The position numbers were made by a program, and so were the translations under genes. Under the pieces are notes generated by a model. That model worked only from the letters and a program-made list of their open reading frames with translations. It had not been told where the DNA came from and ran no database searches. Below, piece after piece: positions 8,829 through 18,200 of a stretch of DNA of 48,631 bases. The first letter of the stretch is position 1. Each line of letters opens with the position of its first letter. The DNA comes from a virus. Location: positions 1 to 48,631 of the IMG/VR virus record IMGVR_UViG_3300034061_003104. One strand, 5' to 3'.

Positions 8829-8835
8829 AGAGTGG

Positions 8836-10425
8836 TTACAATAACCACGTAAGATTTTCGGTTTTCTCGTTAAATTGACCCGTTTTCATACTCCACGCAT
8901 CGTGCGCAGATATGGATTTTGGTGTATAGATTTTATCGTTTGATACTCTTGAAATTCCACCTAACATAGATCTATTTAAATCCATACTTTGTTGACGTAA
9001 TCTTAATGCGGTATCTCTGACCCACAATCCTATACTAAAAGACATAACCAAATCATCATTATATCCTTTCATTGCAGTAGCTTTGTTTCCGTCCCAAATA
9101 AATACTGATAGTTCATCCAATAATCTCTTGGAGTAAACTACAACTGATTGTTCTCTAAAATAATTATCCAATTTTGAAATAAGTAATGGTCTTGTTTTTT
9201 GACTATTAGTGAACCCCGGAACCATTTTACGCTCGTCTCTATTGTATTTATTGGTCATTTGACGTTCAACATCAACATACTGCAAGTCTGCACTACTATA
9301 GAACGTATTTGGATATTGTCTATCTATTATTTGTTGCAATACTGCCCATCCAATATTATTATTTTCAACAATCAAGAGGGCATTATTATATTCTGTGGCG
9401 ACACTAACGAGGAAATTGCCATAGTCTTTAGTATTTATCTGTCCTTTATACTCCGCAACTTGTGTTAACGTTTCTACATCAATAACATGAAATGCACTAT
9501 AATCGGTGCTATCACCTCTAGCAACGTCCGCAGCAACTATATAATTTCTACTATAATCAGGATACTCCCAAATCCAATAACCATGATCGACTCCTCTCAT
9601 TTCTATAGGATCTTTAGCCTTTGATTGTTTATAAAATTCTACTAATTGAGAGTCTATTACAGTATTACCAGACGATAAAAATTCAGTATCACATTCTTGA
9701 GATGCTCTCTTTGGTCCTAATTCTGCGGTTTGTCTATCACGCCAAGCTTGATCACGTTCTGGGTGTCTATCCCATTTTAATCTTATTGTCTTAAATGTAT
9801 TTCTTTTACCCTCTGCATCGACCCACATTTGATGGAAGAAGTTACCTACACCATTTGGCGTTGATAACAAAATAGCTCTACCACCAGTTGCCATTGTTTG
9901 TTGTGCAGATGTCCAAACTTCTTCTGCATTATCAATAAACGCACATTCATCCATTACCAACAAGAATGCACTGAAACCACGAGCACTATCAGCGGCAGAA
10001 GACGCTGCCAAAACTCGGGATTCATTTTTAAACTTTAATGATAGACGATTATCTTCAACTGTAGGAACTTTTAACCAACTTGGAAGATTGTTGTTGGCTA
10101 ATCTTATTTTAGAAACAATTTCTTTTGATGTGTTTTGAACAGTGGATAATATTAATACGTTTTTACCAGGATTGAATATCATCGTCCATAGAGCATACGC
10201 AGATACTAACGTAGATATACCCATCTGACGTGATTTTAACACGATATTTCTATCGTGTTCTATGAAATCTTCTAACGTTTCTTCTTGGAATTCATATAAT
10301 TCAAATGGAACAATACCTCTTGTTTGATGTTGAATCTTAACATATTTCTTCATGAAATACATTGGATCAACCAAACATTTCTTATACTCGTCTTTAATTA
10401 TTTCTTTGAGGTTTTTTTGACTCAT
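8836..10425 (-). CDS. gp17: Terminase large subunit, gp17 family
   Basis: The packaging motor: an ATPase that pumps DNA through the portal plus a nuclease that cuts concatemers. It has 529 residues against 610 in T4. ATPase domain: Walker A SRQMGIST (65-72), Walker B LLVMDE (155-160), coupling motif LLSTPNG (186-192). RNase H-like nuclease domain: first acidic residue in AADVARGDSTD (D300), second in LIVENNNIG (E354), third in GYNDDLV (D457/D458). Its ATG overlaps the stop of the upstream zinc-ribbon gene (ATGA), so the two are coupled as gp16 and gp17 are in T4. Confidence 0.96.
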   Translation of the reverse strand: MSQKNLKEIIKDEYKKCLVDPMYFMKKYVKIQHQTRGIVPFELYEFQEETLEDFIEHDRNIVLKSRQMGISTLVSAYALWTMIFNPGKNVLILSTVQNTSKEIVSKIRLANNNLPSWLKVPTVEDNRLSLKFKNESRVLAASSAADSARGFSAFLLVMDECAFIDNAEEVWTSAQQTMATGGRAILLSTPNGVGNFFHQMWVDAEGKRNTFKTIRLKWDRHPERDQAWRDRQTAELGPKRASQECDTEFLSSGNTVIDSQLVEFYKQSKAKDPIEMRGVDHGYWIWEYPDYSRNYIVAADVARGDSTDYSAFHVIDVETLTQVAEYKGQINTKDYGNFLVSVATEYNNALLIVENNNIGWAVLQQIIDRQYPNTFYSSADLQYVDVERQMTNKYNRDERKMVPGFTNSQKTRPLLISKLDNYFREQSVVVYSKRLLDELSVFIWDGNKATAMKGYNDDLVMSFSIGLWVRDTALRLRQQSMDLNRSMLGGISRVSNDKIYTPKSISAHDAWSMKTGQFNEKTENLTWLL

Positions 10426-11102
10426 ACATCAAATTTACGTGCTTCTCTGTTTTTGATTGAATCTAAAACCATCTCTTTTGCTTTTTCTTCAATCGAAGAA
10501 TCATATTTAACCTTTGCAAGTTCCGAAATACACTCCGATAACTGTTTTTCAACTTCAATCTTATCTTTTTTAAGATCTTCTAAGACTTTAATCCTCTGAT
10601 CCGTGTTGTCTGTCCAAAATTCTTGACTTCCATCTTCATTAAAGTATTGTAATTTTGGATCATAATTTTCTAAGTATGTTATGCTTTCGTTTATTTTGTT
10701 TTCAAAGTCTTTAAGCTTTGAAATTCTGTCATTTAAAATACTAAACCTAGCATATTCATTAAATTTTCCTAATAATTTTAGTTTTGTGTCAAAAGTTACA
10801 CTGCAGTCAAAACATTTTCCGCAACGATTATAAACTCTCTGATCAAGATAGTTTCCAAATTTTATATCAGCGTTGCAAATTGAACATTTTTCATCGATTT
10901 TTATTCTTGATGCTTTAGGAATTCTTTTTTTAACTCCATTTTCTTTTTTCCATTTATTTCCCAAACTATCTTCCCATTCTTCGCCTTCTTTTCGGTCTTG
11001 TAATGTAGAATTTTCGTTATATCCTACTTGAATAAACGGACGATTTCCATCGACATAATCTCTAACAATTGATAAATTGCTTTTTCCAGATGCTTTTTTC
11101 AT
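10422..11102 (-). CDS. Zinc-ribbon/coiled-coil protein in the small-terminase position
   Basis: A 226-residue protein not recognised by sequence. A treble-Cys cluster (C73, C76 in CSIC; C94, C97, C100 in CGKCFDC) predicts a zinc ribbon. The N-terminal 60 residues are polar with an EEWEDSLGNKWKKENG patch; residues 110-220 form long charged helices, likely a coiled coil. It overlaps gp17 by 4 bases, where T4 has the small terminase gp16. gp16-type proteins are coiled-coil oligomers that bind DNA, so it is a positional candidate for a DNA-recognising small terminase, but gp16 itself has no such zinc cluster. Function is inferred only. Confidence 0.7.
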   Translation of the reverse strand: MKKASGKSNLSIVRDYVDGNRPFIQVGYNENSTLQDRKEGEEWEDSLGNKWKKENGVKKRIPKASRIKIDEKCSICNADIKFGNYLDQRVYNRCGKCFDCSVTFDTKLKLLGKFNEYARFSILNDRISKLKDFENKINESITYLENYDPKLQYFNEDGSQEFWTDNTDQRIKVLEDLKKDKIEVEKQLSECISELAKVKYDSSIEEKAKEMVLDSIKNREARKFDV

Positions 11103-11136
11103 ATAACATTAACTATTTTAAACTTCTTAAAATAAT

Positions 11137-11895
11137 TTATTTTAAAAATGTATTATCAAAAACCTTAACTGATTTCTTATAAGATTTTTGAGTTTCGTCT
11201 AAAGCTTCATCTGTAAATTGCCAATTCCAAAATAATGAATTTGGTGTATTAAAACCAAAAAATTGTAATACGCTTTTTTGTGTTTGAACTACTTGTTTAC
11301 CGTTCCAATTTTGACCGACAGCAATAAATCCAGCATCTATATTTTTAACAATATTACTTTCACCCAAGGTTGAATGTCTGTTCTCAATCCACGTTAAACG
11401 TTCAATTAATTTCTGATAGTATCCATTTGCTTGACCCCATCTGACACTTGCGAAAAATAATACACAATCACTTTCAAATAATTCTTTACTTATTTTCCAT
11501 AATTCATCACTTTTATTATTTATACTAGCCCAACAACGATGTTCGCCTGTAGGATTTTTCTCTTTATCTTTTAAGGAAGAATCTTTTGTTCCACAATGAT
11601 TTCCCCATTTAGATGATACGTTACCCTCACACGGAAATATGTTTAACTTGGTTGTATCAATCAAAGTTACTTTTTCTTTACCTAATAATTCTTGTATTTT
11701 GATTGCTAATTGACTACTTTTTGGAACATCTTCTTTATGTTGACTCCATCTATTACTTGTAGTTAATAGTAATACTTTATTTTTATTACGTAAATAGTCT
11801 ATTGTAACTTTGTATTTACGTGCATAAATATCTAAATCCTCTTCGCTGGAAGGGATAGTAGCTTCATTTAATAGTTCTAATAAACTTATCATCAT
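11137..11895 (-). CDS. Flavodoxin-like NAD(P)H/FMN oxidoreductase with capsid-targeting-like N-terminus
   Basis: A 252-residue protein with a flavodoxin-fold pattern of the NADPH-dependent FMN reductase/iron-sulfur flavoprotein kind. Beta-strand KVLLLTTSNRWS (40-51) is followed by a helix (phosphate-loop position), then VTLIDTTKLNIFPCEG (76-91), a Cys cluster (C89, C101, C121), and CVLFFASVRWGQANGYYQKLIERLTW (144-169) corresponding to the flavin/active-site strand-helix of WrbA-like enzymes. Strand FIAVGQNWNGK (190-200) follows. The likely activity is two-electron reduction of a quinone, flavin or disulfide; the substrate is unknown. The extra N-terminus MMISLLELLNE/ATIPSS fits the L/I-x-E/A capsid-targeting peptide of T4 internal proteins. 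It stands between sheath and packaging genes, behind a terminator. The fold call is good, exact family and packaging are inference. Confidence 0.72.
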   Translation of the reverse strand: MMISLLELLNEATIPSSEEDLDIYARKYKVTIDYLRNKNKVLLLTTSNRWSQHKEDVPKSSQLAIKIQELLGKEKVTLIDTTKLNIFPCEGNVSSKWGNHCGTKDSSLKDKEKNPTGEHRCWASINNKSDELWKISKELFESDCVLFFASVRWGQANGYYQKLIERLTWIENRHSTLGESNIVKNIDAGFIAVGQNWNGKQVVQTQKSVLQFFGFNTPNSLFWNWQFTDEALDETQKSYKKSVKVFDNTFLK

Positions 11896-11897
11896 AA

Positions 11898-11906
11898 TAT
11901 AAATAT
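11898..11906 (-). promoter_or_regulatory. ATATTTATA element before the flavoprotein gene
   Basis: Placed between the upstream terminator and the gene, only 2 bases before the ATG at 11895 (5 before the second ATG). Because a terminator precedes it, some promoter is needed here, and this element is the only candidate visible. Confidence 0.4.
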
Positions 11907-11912
11907 GTTAGG

Positions 11913-11947
11913 TAAACAAAAAACCCCCACCTTTTATTGGTGAGGGT
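11913..11947 (-). terminator. Intrinsic terminator after the tail sheath gene
   Basis: Arms 11923-11931 and 11939-11947 form a 9-bp GC-rich stem in minus-strand RNA (one G-U pair) with a 7-base loop, followed by TTTTTTGTTT. The G-U pair would be a C-A mismatch in plus-strand RNA, so it acts leftward, ending the sheath transcript. Confidence 0.9.
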
Positions 11948-11965
11948 TCTTTTGTTTTATTTAGT

Positions 11966-14900
11966 TTAAGCTCCTGGGAATTGAGCGCCTGTTGGCAACA
12001 CATTGAAGTCAAGAACTATGAATTCGGATGTGCGAGTTGGTTGTAGATAAATTTGTCCGTAAAGAATATTACGATCAATAATATCTGGTGTATTGTTGGT
12101 TTCATCCATCTTAACTTGGAAGGCATACAATCCACTACGTTGTTGAACAGATTCCAAATATGGATTTACAATACTCAAGAATCTATTACGTGTAGCAGCA
12201 ACATTTTGTTCGAACACCAAGTATCTACTTGTGCTTGCAATATATTTCTTTAAGGCAATCAACAATCTACGAACATTAACTCTATCAAGGGCACTTGCTT
12301 TTGCTTGTAGAGTCTTTTGACCCCATACACAAATACCTTGACCAGGGAATGCTGCGATTGGATTTACACGACCTTCATATAGTTCATCACGTTCACTGTG
12401 TGTAGTTCTGTCGAGAACTTGAACTGCTTGTGGGATACCACCACGATTCAAACCAGCTGGTGCGAACCATTCAGCTGCTACATTGTCATTAGCAGCATAA
12501 ACTGCTGGTAACACAACTGAAGGTGGAACGCTTATGATCTTGTTGGTATTAGTATCCAAGATGCGGACCCAAGGATAATAAGTTGCTACATAGTTACTGT
12601 CGATTGTTGCGACATCACTTACGGCAGCATCAATTAATCCTACAGATTGACCGCTGTTAGGGAATACTACGTTATCCATGATATAGAAACAATCACCACG
12701 GGATTCACACATATCAATTACTAGATCCGCTACATAACTGTGTTGTTGATGTAGAATACCTGGAGTTACAATCAAATTCAAATCGAATTCGTCTGCATTT
12801 CCTACAGCTGCCACACATTGTTTATAAGCAACTGAACCGGCACTTGATATATTTGTGCAATCCAATCCTTGTGTATTTCCGGCAACAATGTCACCACCAA
12901 GATTAATCTTTACAGAAGGCGATTGACCGTCAAATCCACCTTGGAATCCGAATACGAACTTACGCATCTTAACATAAGTTGATTCAAGAACATCATCTGG
13001 ATTTGTTGGTGGAATACTACCACTCAAACTTGCTGCCAAAATTGAACCTGTATTAGATCCAACAATTGTATTGTCAAGACCGAATGCTGTATTATTACCG
13101 GCAGAAGGATTACTTGGAATTGGTGAGAAATATTGTAGGTTATCGTTGTATACAGGAACGCCTGTTGAAGCGGTTGGATACAAACTTACAAGTTCAGCAT
13201 CTGTTCCTGGAACATCGTTAAATACGACACCGGATGGATACTTACCTATAGACATACCATACAAGGAACCGTTTCCGTATTTCATTGTTGGAGTTACTTT
13301 ACTGATATCTCCAGAAAGAGGAGTGTAATATGCACTAAATCCATAAGGAACTGCTGCCACAGGATAATCTTCTGATGACATTGCAATTCTGATATACTTA
13401 CTTACGTTAGCATAAATACCATATTCGATAATTTTACCTGAGTAAGTTATGAAGTTATACCTATCACCGATTCTGCGTGCAATAAAGTTAGCACTGTCCG
13501 GGTCTAGATTCAAATTAGTAAATGTTTCAAGATACTTTGGACGTTTATCTGTATCACTGAAGTCACGAACGGAGAGTGTAAATGTTCCCCAATCACTTCC
13601 TGGAACAGATCCGGCCAACTTTACATCACTAATTTCAATCTTGTATAGTCTATTTGCATTGGTTCCATCAGTCAAAGTATGAATCTTGAACAATTCATGT
13701 CTGGTTGTAGAACCATTAACACTAGCTATCTTTTGTGAAACTACATATGGAGTATATGCATTTGTCAAACTAAATTGACTATCACCTTCAGATGGTGTTA
13801 GTGAATTTGTATCCGTAAAGTTTAATGGATATCCACCACCAAATGCGGATTGGCCTGTATTTGGAAGCTCTGCAATTTTAATTCTATACTTTGAAGAATT
13901 TGCAGTGACTTTTGCCATCGAATCTTCGAATGTCTTGTATAGATATGCATTCACCGTAGAATCAGATGTTTTGGCTGATTTAGGAAATACATTGACCAGA
14001 TACTTTTGATCTGATTTATCCAATGAGAATTCATAAATTCCATATCTACCTGCGGTGCTTCCGCTTAGATTTAAATAATAACGAGTTTCTACACTAGAAC
14101 TGTTAGAATTTAATGGAGCAAGTGAATTTAAATTACTGCCACTGAATCCAGGAGATACCAAACTTGTATTTGGAGAATGATTACTCGTATCATTCAAAAC
14201 AGCTAAGAGAATTTGGTTTGTAGCATTAGAAGAAGTATTCCAATTTCCACATTCATCTACACTTGACGAACCTGCAGAAGTGAAAGTTCCATTATATGGA
14301 CCAAATGAACCGGCCGCCAATCCTTGGAGTCTGAATACAACGTCTGCACAATTTCCTTTATATGAATAGAACCCTGCAGATGATAATGTTACGTTAGTAA
14401 ATGGTTCAGATGGTCCATTTAGTGTAGTATTACCAAAGCTACTTGAAACTGAGAAATTTTGCAATCCATAATCCAATAACCACGTTGTTCCAAACGGACT
14501 TCCCGAAGTCAATGTAGTAGATCCTGTCCAACTCATTGTGACATTGGTAAGACTTGAATATACGTTGGATGATATAGAAATTGAAGTTCCTGCAAAAAGT
14601 TTACTTCCGCTTGTTTGATTTGCTGCCGTTGCCGTCGCTGCATCAGATGCAAAGGTTAATAAAAACGATGCGGATGGAATTGTTGCAGTAAATGTCGCTC
14701 CGTTAATATATGATCCAACTGAGGAAGTTGCAACGAATGTAAGATTTGTAAATCCAGCGAGATAATTAGCAGATCCTGATGTTAATGACCCGGACGGTGT
14801 TAAAAATGATGATGCGGTAACTAATGAAGCTGCATCGGCACTTCTATTCCAACTTCCAGATTCTGCATAAATTGCTAGTGGATATTGTTGATTGTAACCT

Positions 14901-15193
14901 GTCAAACCACCGACACGACACACAGTTACAAATCCTTTTTCGTTAAGATATTCCTTGGCAGTATATGGTCCATAATAAGTTCCGTCCGCAATACCGAATT
15001 TTTCTTCAAGTTCGGCAGTGCTTGTTACTAATGTTGGACTAAACCCAGGACCCTTTGCGAATGGTGCTACGACAACTGCTCCAATGTCGGCAACACCTTG
15101 GACAATACCTGATAAATCGTTTTCTCTTGTAAAGACTCCTGGACTAACAATCGTGTTAGTAGGACTAAATCTTCCACCTTCTTGTATTGGCAT
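11966..15193 (-). CDS. gp18: Contractile tail sheath protein, gp18 family, with a large insertion
   Basis: Sheath subunit whose contraction drives the tail tube through the host envelope. The N-terminus (ending about 110) has SPGVFTRENDLSG, PFAKGPGFSPTLVTS and KEYLNEKGFVTVCRV, typical of gp18. The C-terminal part (about 760-1075) has GNADEFDLNLIVTPGI, VVLPAVYAAND, APAGLNRGGIP, LDRVNVRRLLIALKK and a final ILYGQIYLQPTRTSEFIVLDF, the region that interlocks subunits. Length 1075 against 659 in T4: the excess is a Ser/Thr/Asn-rich stretch (about 110-760), probably surface beta domains on the outside of the sheath. A late promoter and a Shine-Dalgarno lie upstream, a terminator downstream, so it is a monocistronic unit. 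Confidence 0.95.
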   Translation of the reverse strand: MPIQEGGRFSPTNTIVSPGVFTRENDLSGIVQGVADIGAVVVAPFAKGPGFSPTLVTSTAELEEKFGIADGTYYGPYTAKEYLNEKGFVTVCRVGGLTGYNQQYPLAIYAESGSWNRSADAASLVTASSFLTPSGSLTSGSANYLAGFTNLTFVATSSVGSYINGATFTATIPSASFLLTFASDAATATAANQTSGSKLFAGTSISISSNVYSSLTNVTMSWTGSTTLTSGSPFGTTWLLDYGLQNFSVSSSFGNTTLNGPSEPFTNVTLSSAGFYSYKGNCADVVFRLQGLAAGSFGPYNGTFTSAGSSSVDECGNWNTSSNATNQILLAVLNDTSNHSPNTSLVSPGFSGSNLNSLAPLNSNSSSVETRYYLNLSGSTAGRYGIYEFSLDKSDQKYLVNVFPKSAKTSDSTVNAYLYKTFEDSMAKVTANSSKYRIKIAELPNTGQSAFGGGYPLNFTDTNSLTPSEGDSQFSLTNAYTPYVVSQKIASVNGSTTRHELFKIHTLTDGTNANRLYKIEISDVKLAGSVPGSDWGTFTLSVRDFSDTDKRPKYLETFTNLNLDPDSANFIARRIGDRYNFITYSGKIIEYGIYANVSKYIRIAMSSEDYPVAAVPYGFSAYYTPLSGDISKVTPTMKYGNGSLYGMSIGKYPSGVVFNDVPGTDAELVSLYPTASTGVPVYNDNLQYFSPIPSNPSAGNNTAFGLDNTIVGSNTGSILAASLSGSIPPTNPDDVLESTYVKMRKFVFGFQGGFDGQSPSVKINLGGDIVAGNTQGLDCTNISSAGSVAYKQCVAAVGNADEFDLNLIVTPGILHQQHSYVADLVIDMCESRGDCFYIMDNVVFPNSGQSVGLIDAAVSDVATIDSNYVATYYPWVRILDTNTNKIISVPPSVVLPAVYAANDNVAAEWFAPAGLNRGGIPQAVQVLDRTTHSERDELYEGRVNPIAAFPGQGICVWGQKTLQAKASALDRVNVRRLLIALKKYIASTSRYLVFEQNVAATRNRFLSIVNPYLESVQQRSGLYAFQVKMDETNNTPDIIDRNILYGQIYLQPTRTSEFIVLDFNVLPTGAQFPGA

Positions 15194-15203
15194 ATTATAT
15201 ATT

Positions 15204-15209
15204 TCCTTT
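15204..15209 (-). promoter_or_regulatory. Shine-Dalgarno of the sheath gene
   Basis: AAAGGA in the coding direction, 10 bases before the sheath ATG. One of the few clear ribosome-binding sites in the window, fitting a very highly expressed gene. Confidence 0.6.
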
Positions 15210-15233
15210 CAAATTTTTTTAAAAATTCTTAAA

Positions 15234-15242
15234 TATAAATAT
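15234..15242 (-). promoter_or_regulatory. ATATTTATA element in the sheath leader
   Basis: Located about 40 bases before the sheath ATG and downstream of the TATAAATA promoter. Confidence 0.25.
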
Positions 15243-15265
15243 TTCCAAAAAACTCAAGATGTCAA

Positions 15266-15273
15266 TATTTATA
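15266..15273 (-). promoter_or_regulatory. T4-type late promoter for the tail sheath gene
   Basis: A perfect TATAAATA on the minus strand, 72 bases upstream of the sheath ATG, in the only sizeable gap between the recombination nuclease gene (stop at 15281) and the sheath. T4 late promoters consist of just this element, recognised by gp55 with the gp33/gp45 co-activation system; a gp55 homologue is encoded at 41845-42720. Transcription would start near 15258. Confidence 0.75.
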
Positions 15274-15280
15274 ACTTTTT

Positions 15281-18200
15281 TTAAATAAAGGAAACTTTAC
15301 TGAACCCATTTTCTTTACGTATTTCTATACGGTTATCAACCATGTCTCTCATTTGATCCAGATGACTAATTACCCATACAAAATCGAAGTTGGTTTTTAA
15401 AAATGCAAACAATGTGCTCATAGAAGACAAATTATCAGCATCCGCACATCCAAATCCTTCGTCTATAGCGATAAAGTTGGGTCTTGGGAGGTTCGAAATG
15501 TTAATTAATGCCACACGAATAGCAAGTGAACTCACGAATTTTTCCATTCCACTAGACAATTCCAACGGCCACTTTTTATCTTCATAATTTATAAAAGTGC
15601 TTACATTTTTACCATCCGTCTGAAGAGAAACTGTAAATTCAACTATCTGACTCAATATGTTATTGACTTCTTTTTCTATGGTTGGCAATGCCTGACTAAT
15701 TAATTCATAAGGAATACCGTCTCGTCCAACGGAAGAATTATACAATTCATATGCTTCATGTTTACTTTCAAGCATTTTAGCTTCTTGAATGGTCTTTTCT
15801 ATATAATTTTTTTGATCAATTGAACTATTGAGTTTAGTTTTAAGATTAATAATATCAGTATTCTTTTGTTTTATATTTGAATCCACGATCTTAATCTTAG
15901 ATTTTATAGATTCTATCTTAGATTTTATAATCTCATTAGATTCGATTACATCCTTCTGTTTATAAAATTTCTCTATTTTTTCCAAAACTACATTTAATTT
16001 GGTTTGTTCCGTCAATAATTTACTTTCAGAAGAAACAATATTGCTATTAAGTTTATTTAACTTATTCTCAGTATTAGTTTTTCTAATTTGTATATCTTTA
16101 TAGTTTTTATATTGTTGTTCAATATCCCCATAAGAATTTACATTGTTCTTTAATGTAGTATACTCTTGGAAAGTTACAAGAGCATTAGCCTTGTCGCTTT
16201 CCAACTCTTCTTTTGTTTTAATTGCATCTTTAACAAATACATTATTTGTGCAAAACTCACAATTTGGGTCATACTTATGTTGTTCAAGAGTTTTTAACTT
16301 CTCTAATTTATTATTTACAACCAATTTAATACGTTCAATTTGAGATTCTTTGGTTGAAAATTCACGTTTAACATTTACATATTCTTCATACTTTTTAACA
16401 GTGTCGTTATCTAAATATGTTTTTTCAGACAATGTTAAAGTTGATAGTTCAGATTCAATTTTTTCATAATCGACTCTTGATGAACTAATTTCATTGTTCA
16501 ATTTTAAGATATTATTCTTATAAAGAGTCTCTGATTGGGTCAGACTATGTATATTTTCTGTGCCATAATCAACCGACACCAATTTTTTGGTTTCTTCCAA
16601 AAGTTTGTTATTTTCAACATCTCTGTCTGTCATCAAATCTTCAAGACTTTGCGTCTCTGATGTCAATAAACTTGAAGATGTTTCGATGATATTGGTTAAA
16701 TTATTAAGAGTTTGCGTATAATCATTTTTCTTAAAATTTTTGATTAATACATTTATTTCCTTGCTTTTTTCTTGTGAAAGAGTAGAAAGTTTATCAAAAA
16801 TATCAAGACCCATAAACTGAGCAAGAAGTTCTTTTCTTTCAGTTTGACCCATATCAATAAAAGAACCCGTCTTATTATTTTGAATACTTAGGACTGTCAA
16901 TATGAAATCATCGTATGTTCCAACGTAATCTCTAATAATGTCATTGGTAGAACGTCTGGCTTCACCGTTAAGTTCTATAACTTTGCCACCTTCTTCTTTC
17001 CAGAACTTAACATCAACCTTCACGTTTCCTTTCTTATCAGCAAGGCCAATTCTTTCAATGAAAAAGTCTACTCCATTGACTTCAAAGTTAAATTTACATT
17101 TGAATGACATCTTTTGACTATTCAAAACGTGTGACGCTTTGAATGCACGATCACACTTATCGAAAATACAAAATGATAGAGCAGAAAGAATACTTGACTT
17201 ACCAGACGCATTATTGGCAAATAATCCAACAACATTATGCATCTTTGTAAAATCAATAATATTACCTTCACCGTAACTAAACATATTATCAAATTCAAAA
17301 ATTTTAGGTTTCCATCTGATATTTCTGACGGTTTGTTCCTTACCTAAAGACGCATTTAATTCCTTATTTATAGTATAAATCTTTTCCAAAACATCTTTAT
17401 CATCGATACCGCTTTTGTTTTTGATAAAATTAGAAATAAGCGTATTTTGATAATCGACATCTACAACACTATTGATGTTAAGGTTGGTATTATCAATAAT
17501 ATTTTTGTTAGTAATATCATTTCCGTCAACTCTCACATAAGAAACATCAATTACTTCTGAAACCTGTCGAATCTCAGAGAGAATAGACTTTACTTCAGTT
17601 GCGACAGTCTCACAACACTTCATACGAAGTCTTACCTTCTTAGGAATATCTGAAATATCTGTAACAAGGACTCCTTTATTTAGATCAACTGTATAAAATC
17701 CATAATCATTTGGAATTTCAACGTGCGTAAACGCCTTCGTTTTTAAATTCCAATATACAAATCCGTGACCTTTTAATTCTTCACCGTGAGATTGTTGTAT
17801 AGTTGAACCCGCATACACAATACATGGTTTTTGTTCAATATCGTCATATTTTTGAAGAATTTGATAACGATGGATGTCGCCTAAAAGAGCAATTTGATGT
17901 CCGTCAAATAGTTCATTTGTAATTGTTCTGCTTGAAACCTTATAACCAACATCTGTTATAGCATCGTTTACCGCACCGTGAAACAACACTATATTATATC
18001 TAGTTTCGTTTAAATAATTTTTAGGAATGTCAGCGTATTTAACATATTTTTCATGTTCGTCAAAGATCGAAAAATGATTAAATAGAATATCACCTAAAAT
18101 AAATAAACCAGATTCCTTTAAATAAAACAGATTTTCATGATTCACCGCATCTACAATGGGTGTCAAGCTATCCAATCTATTTTTATTTGCAAGGGTCGCA

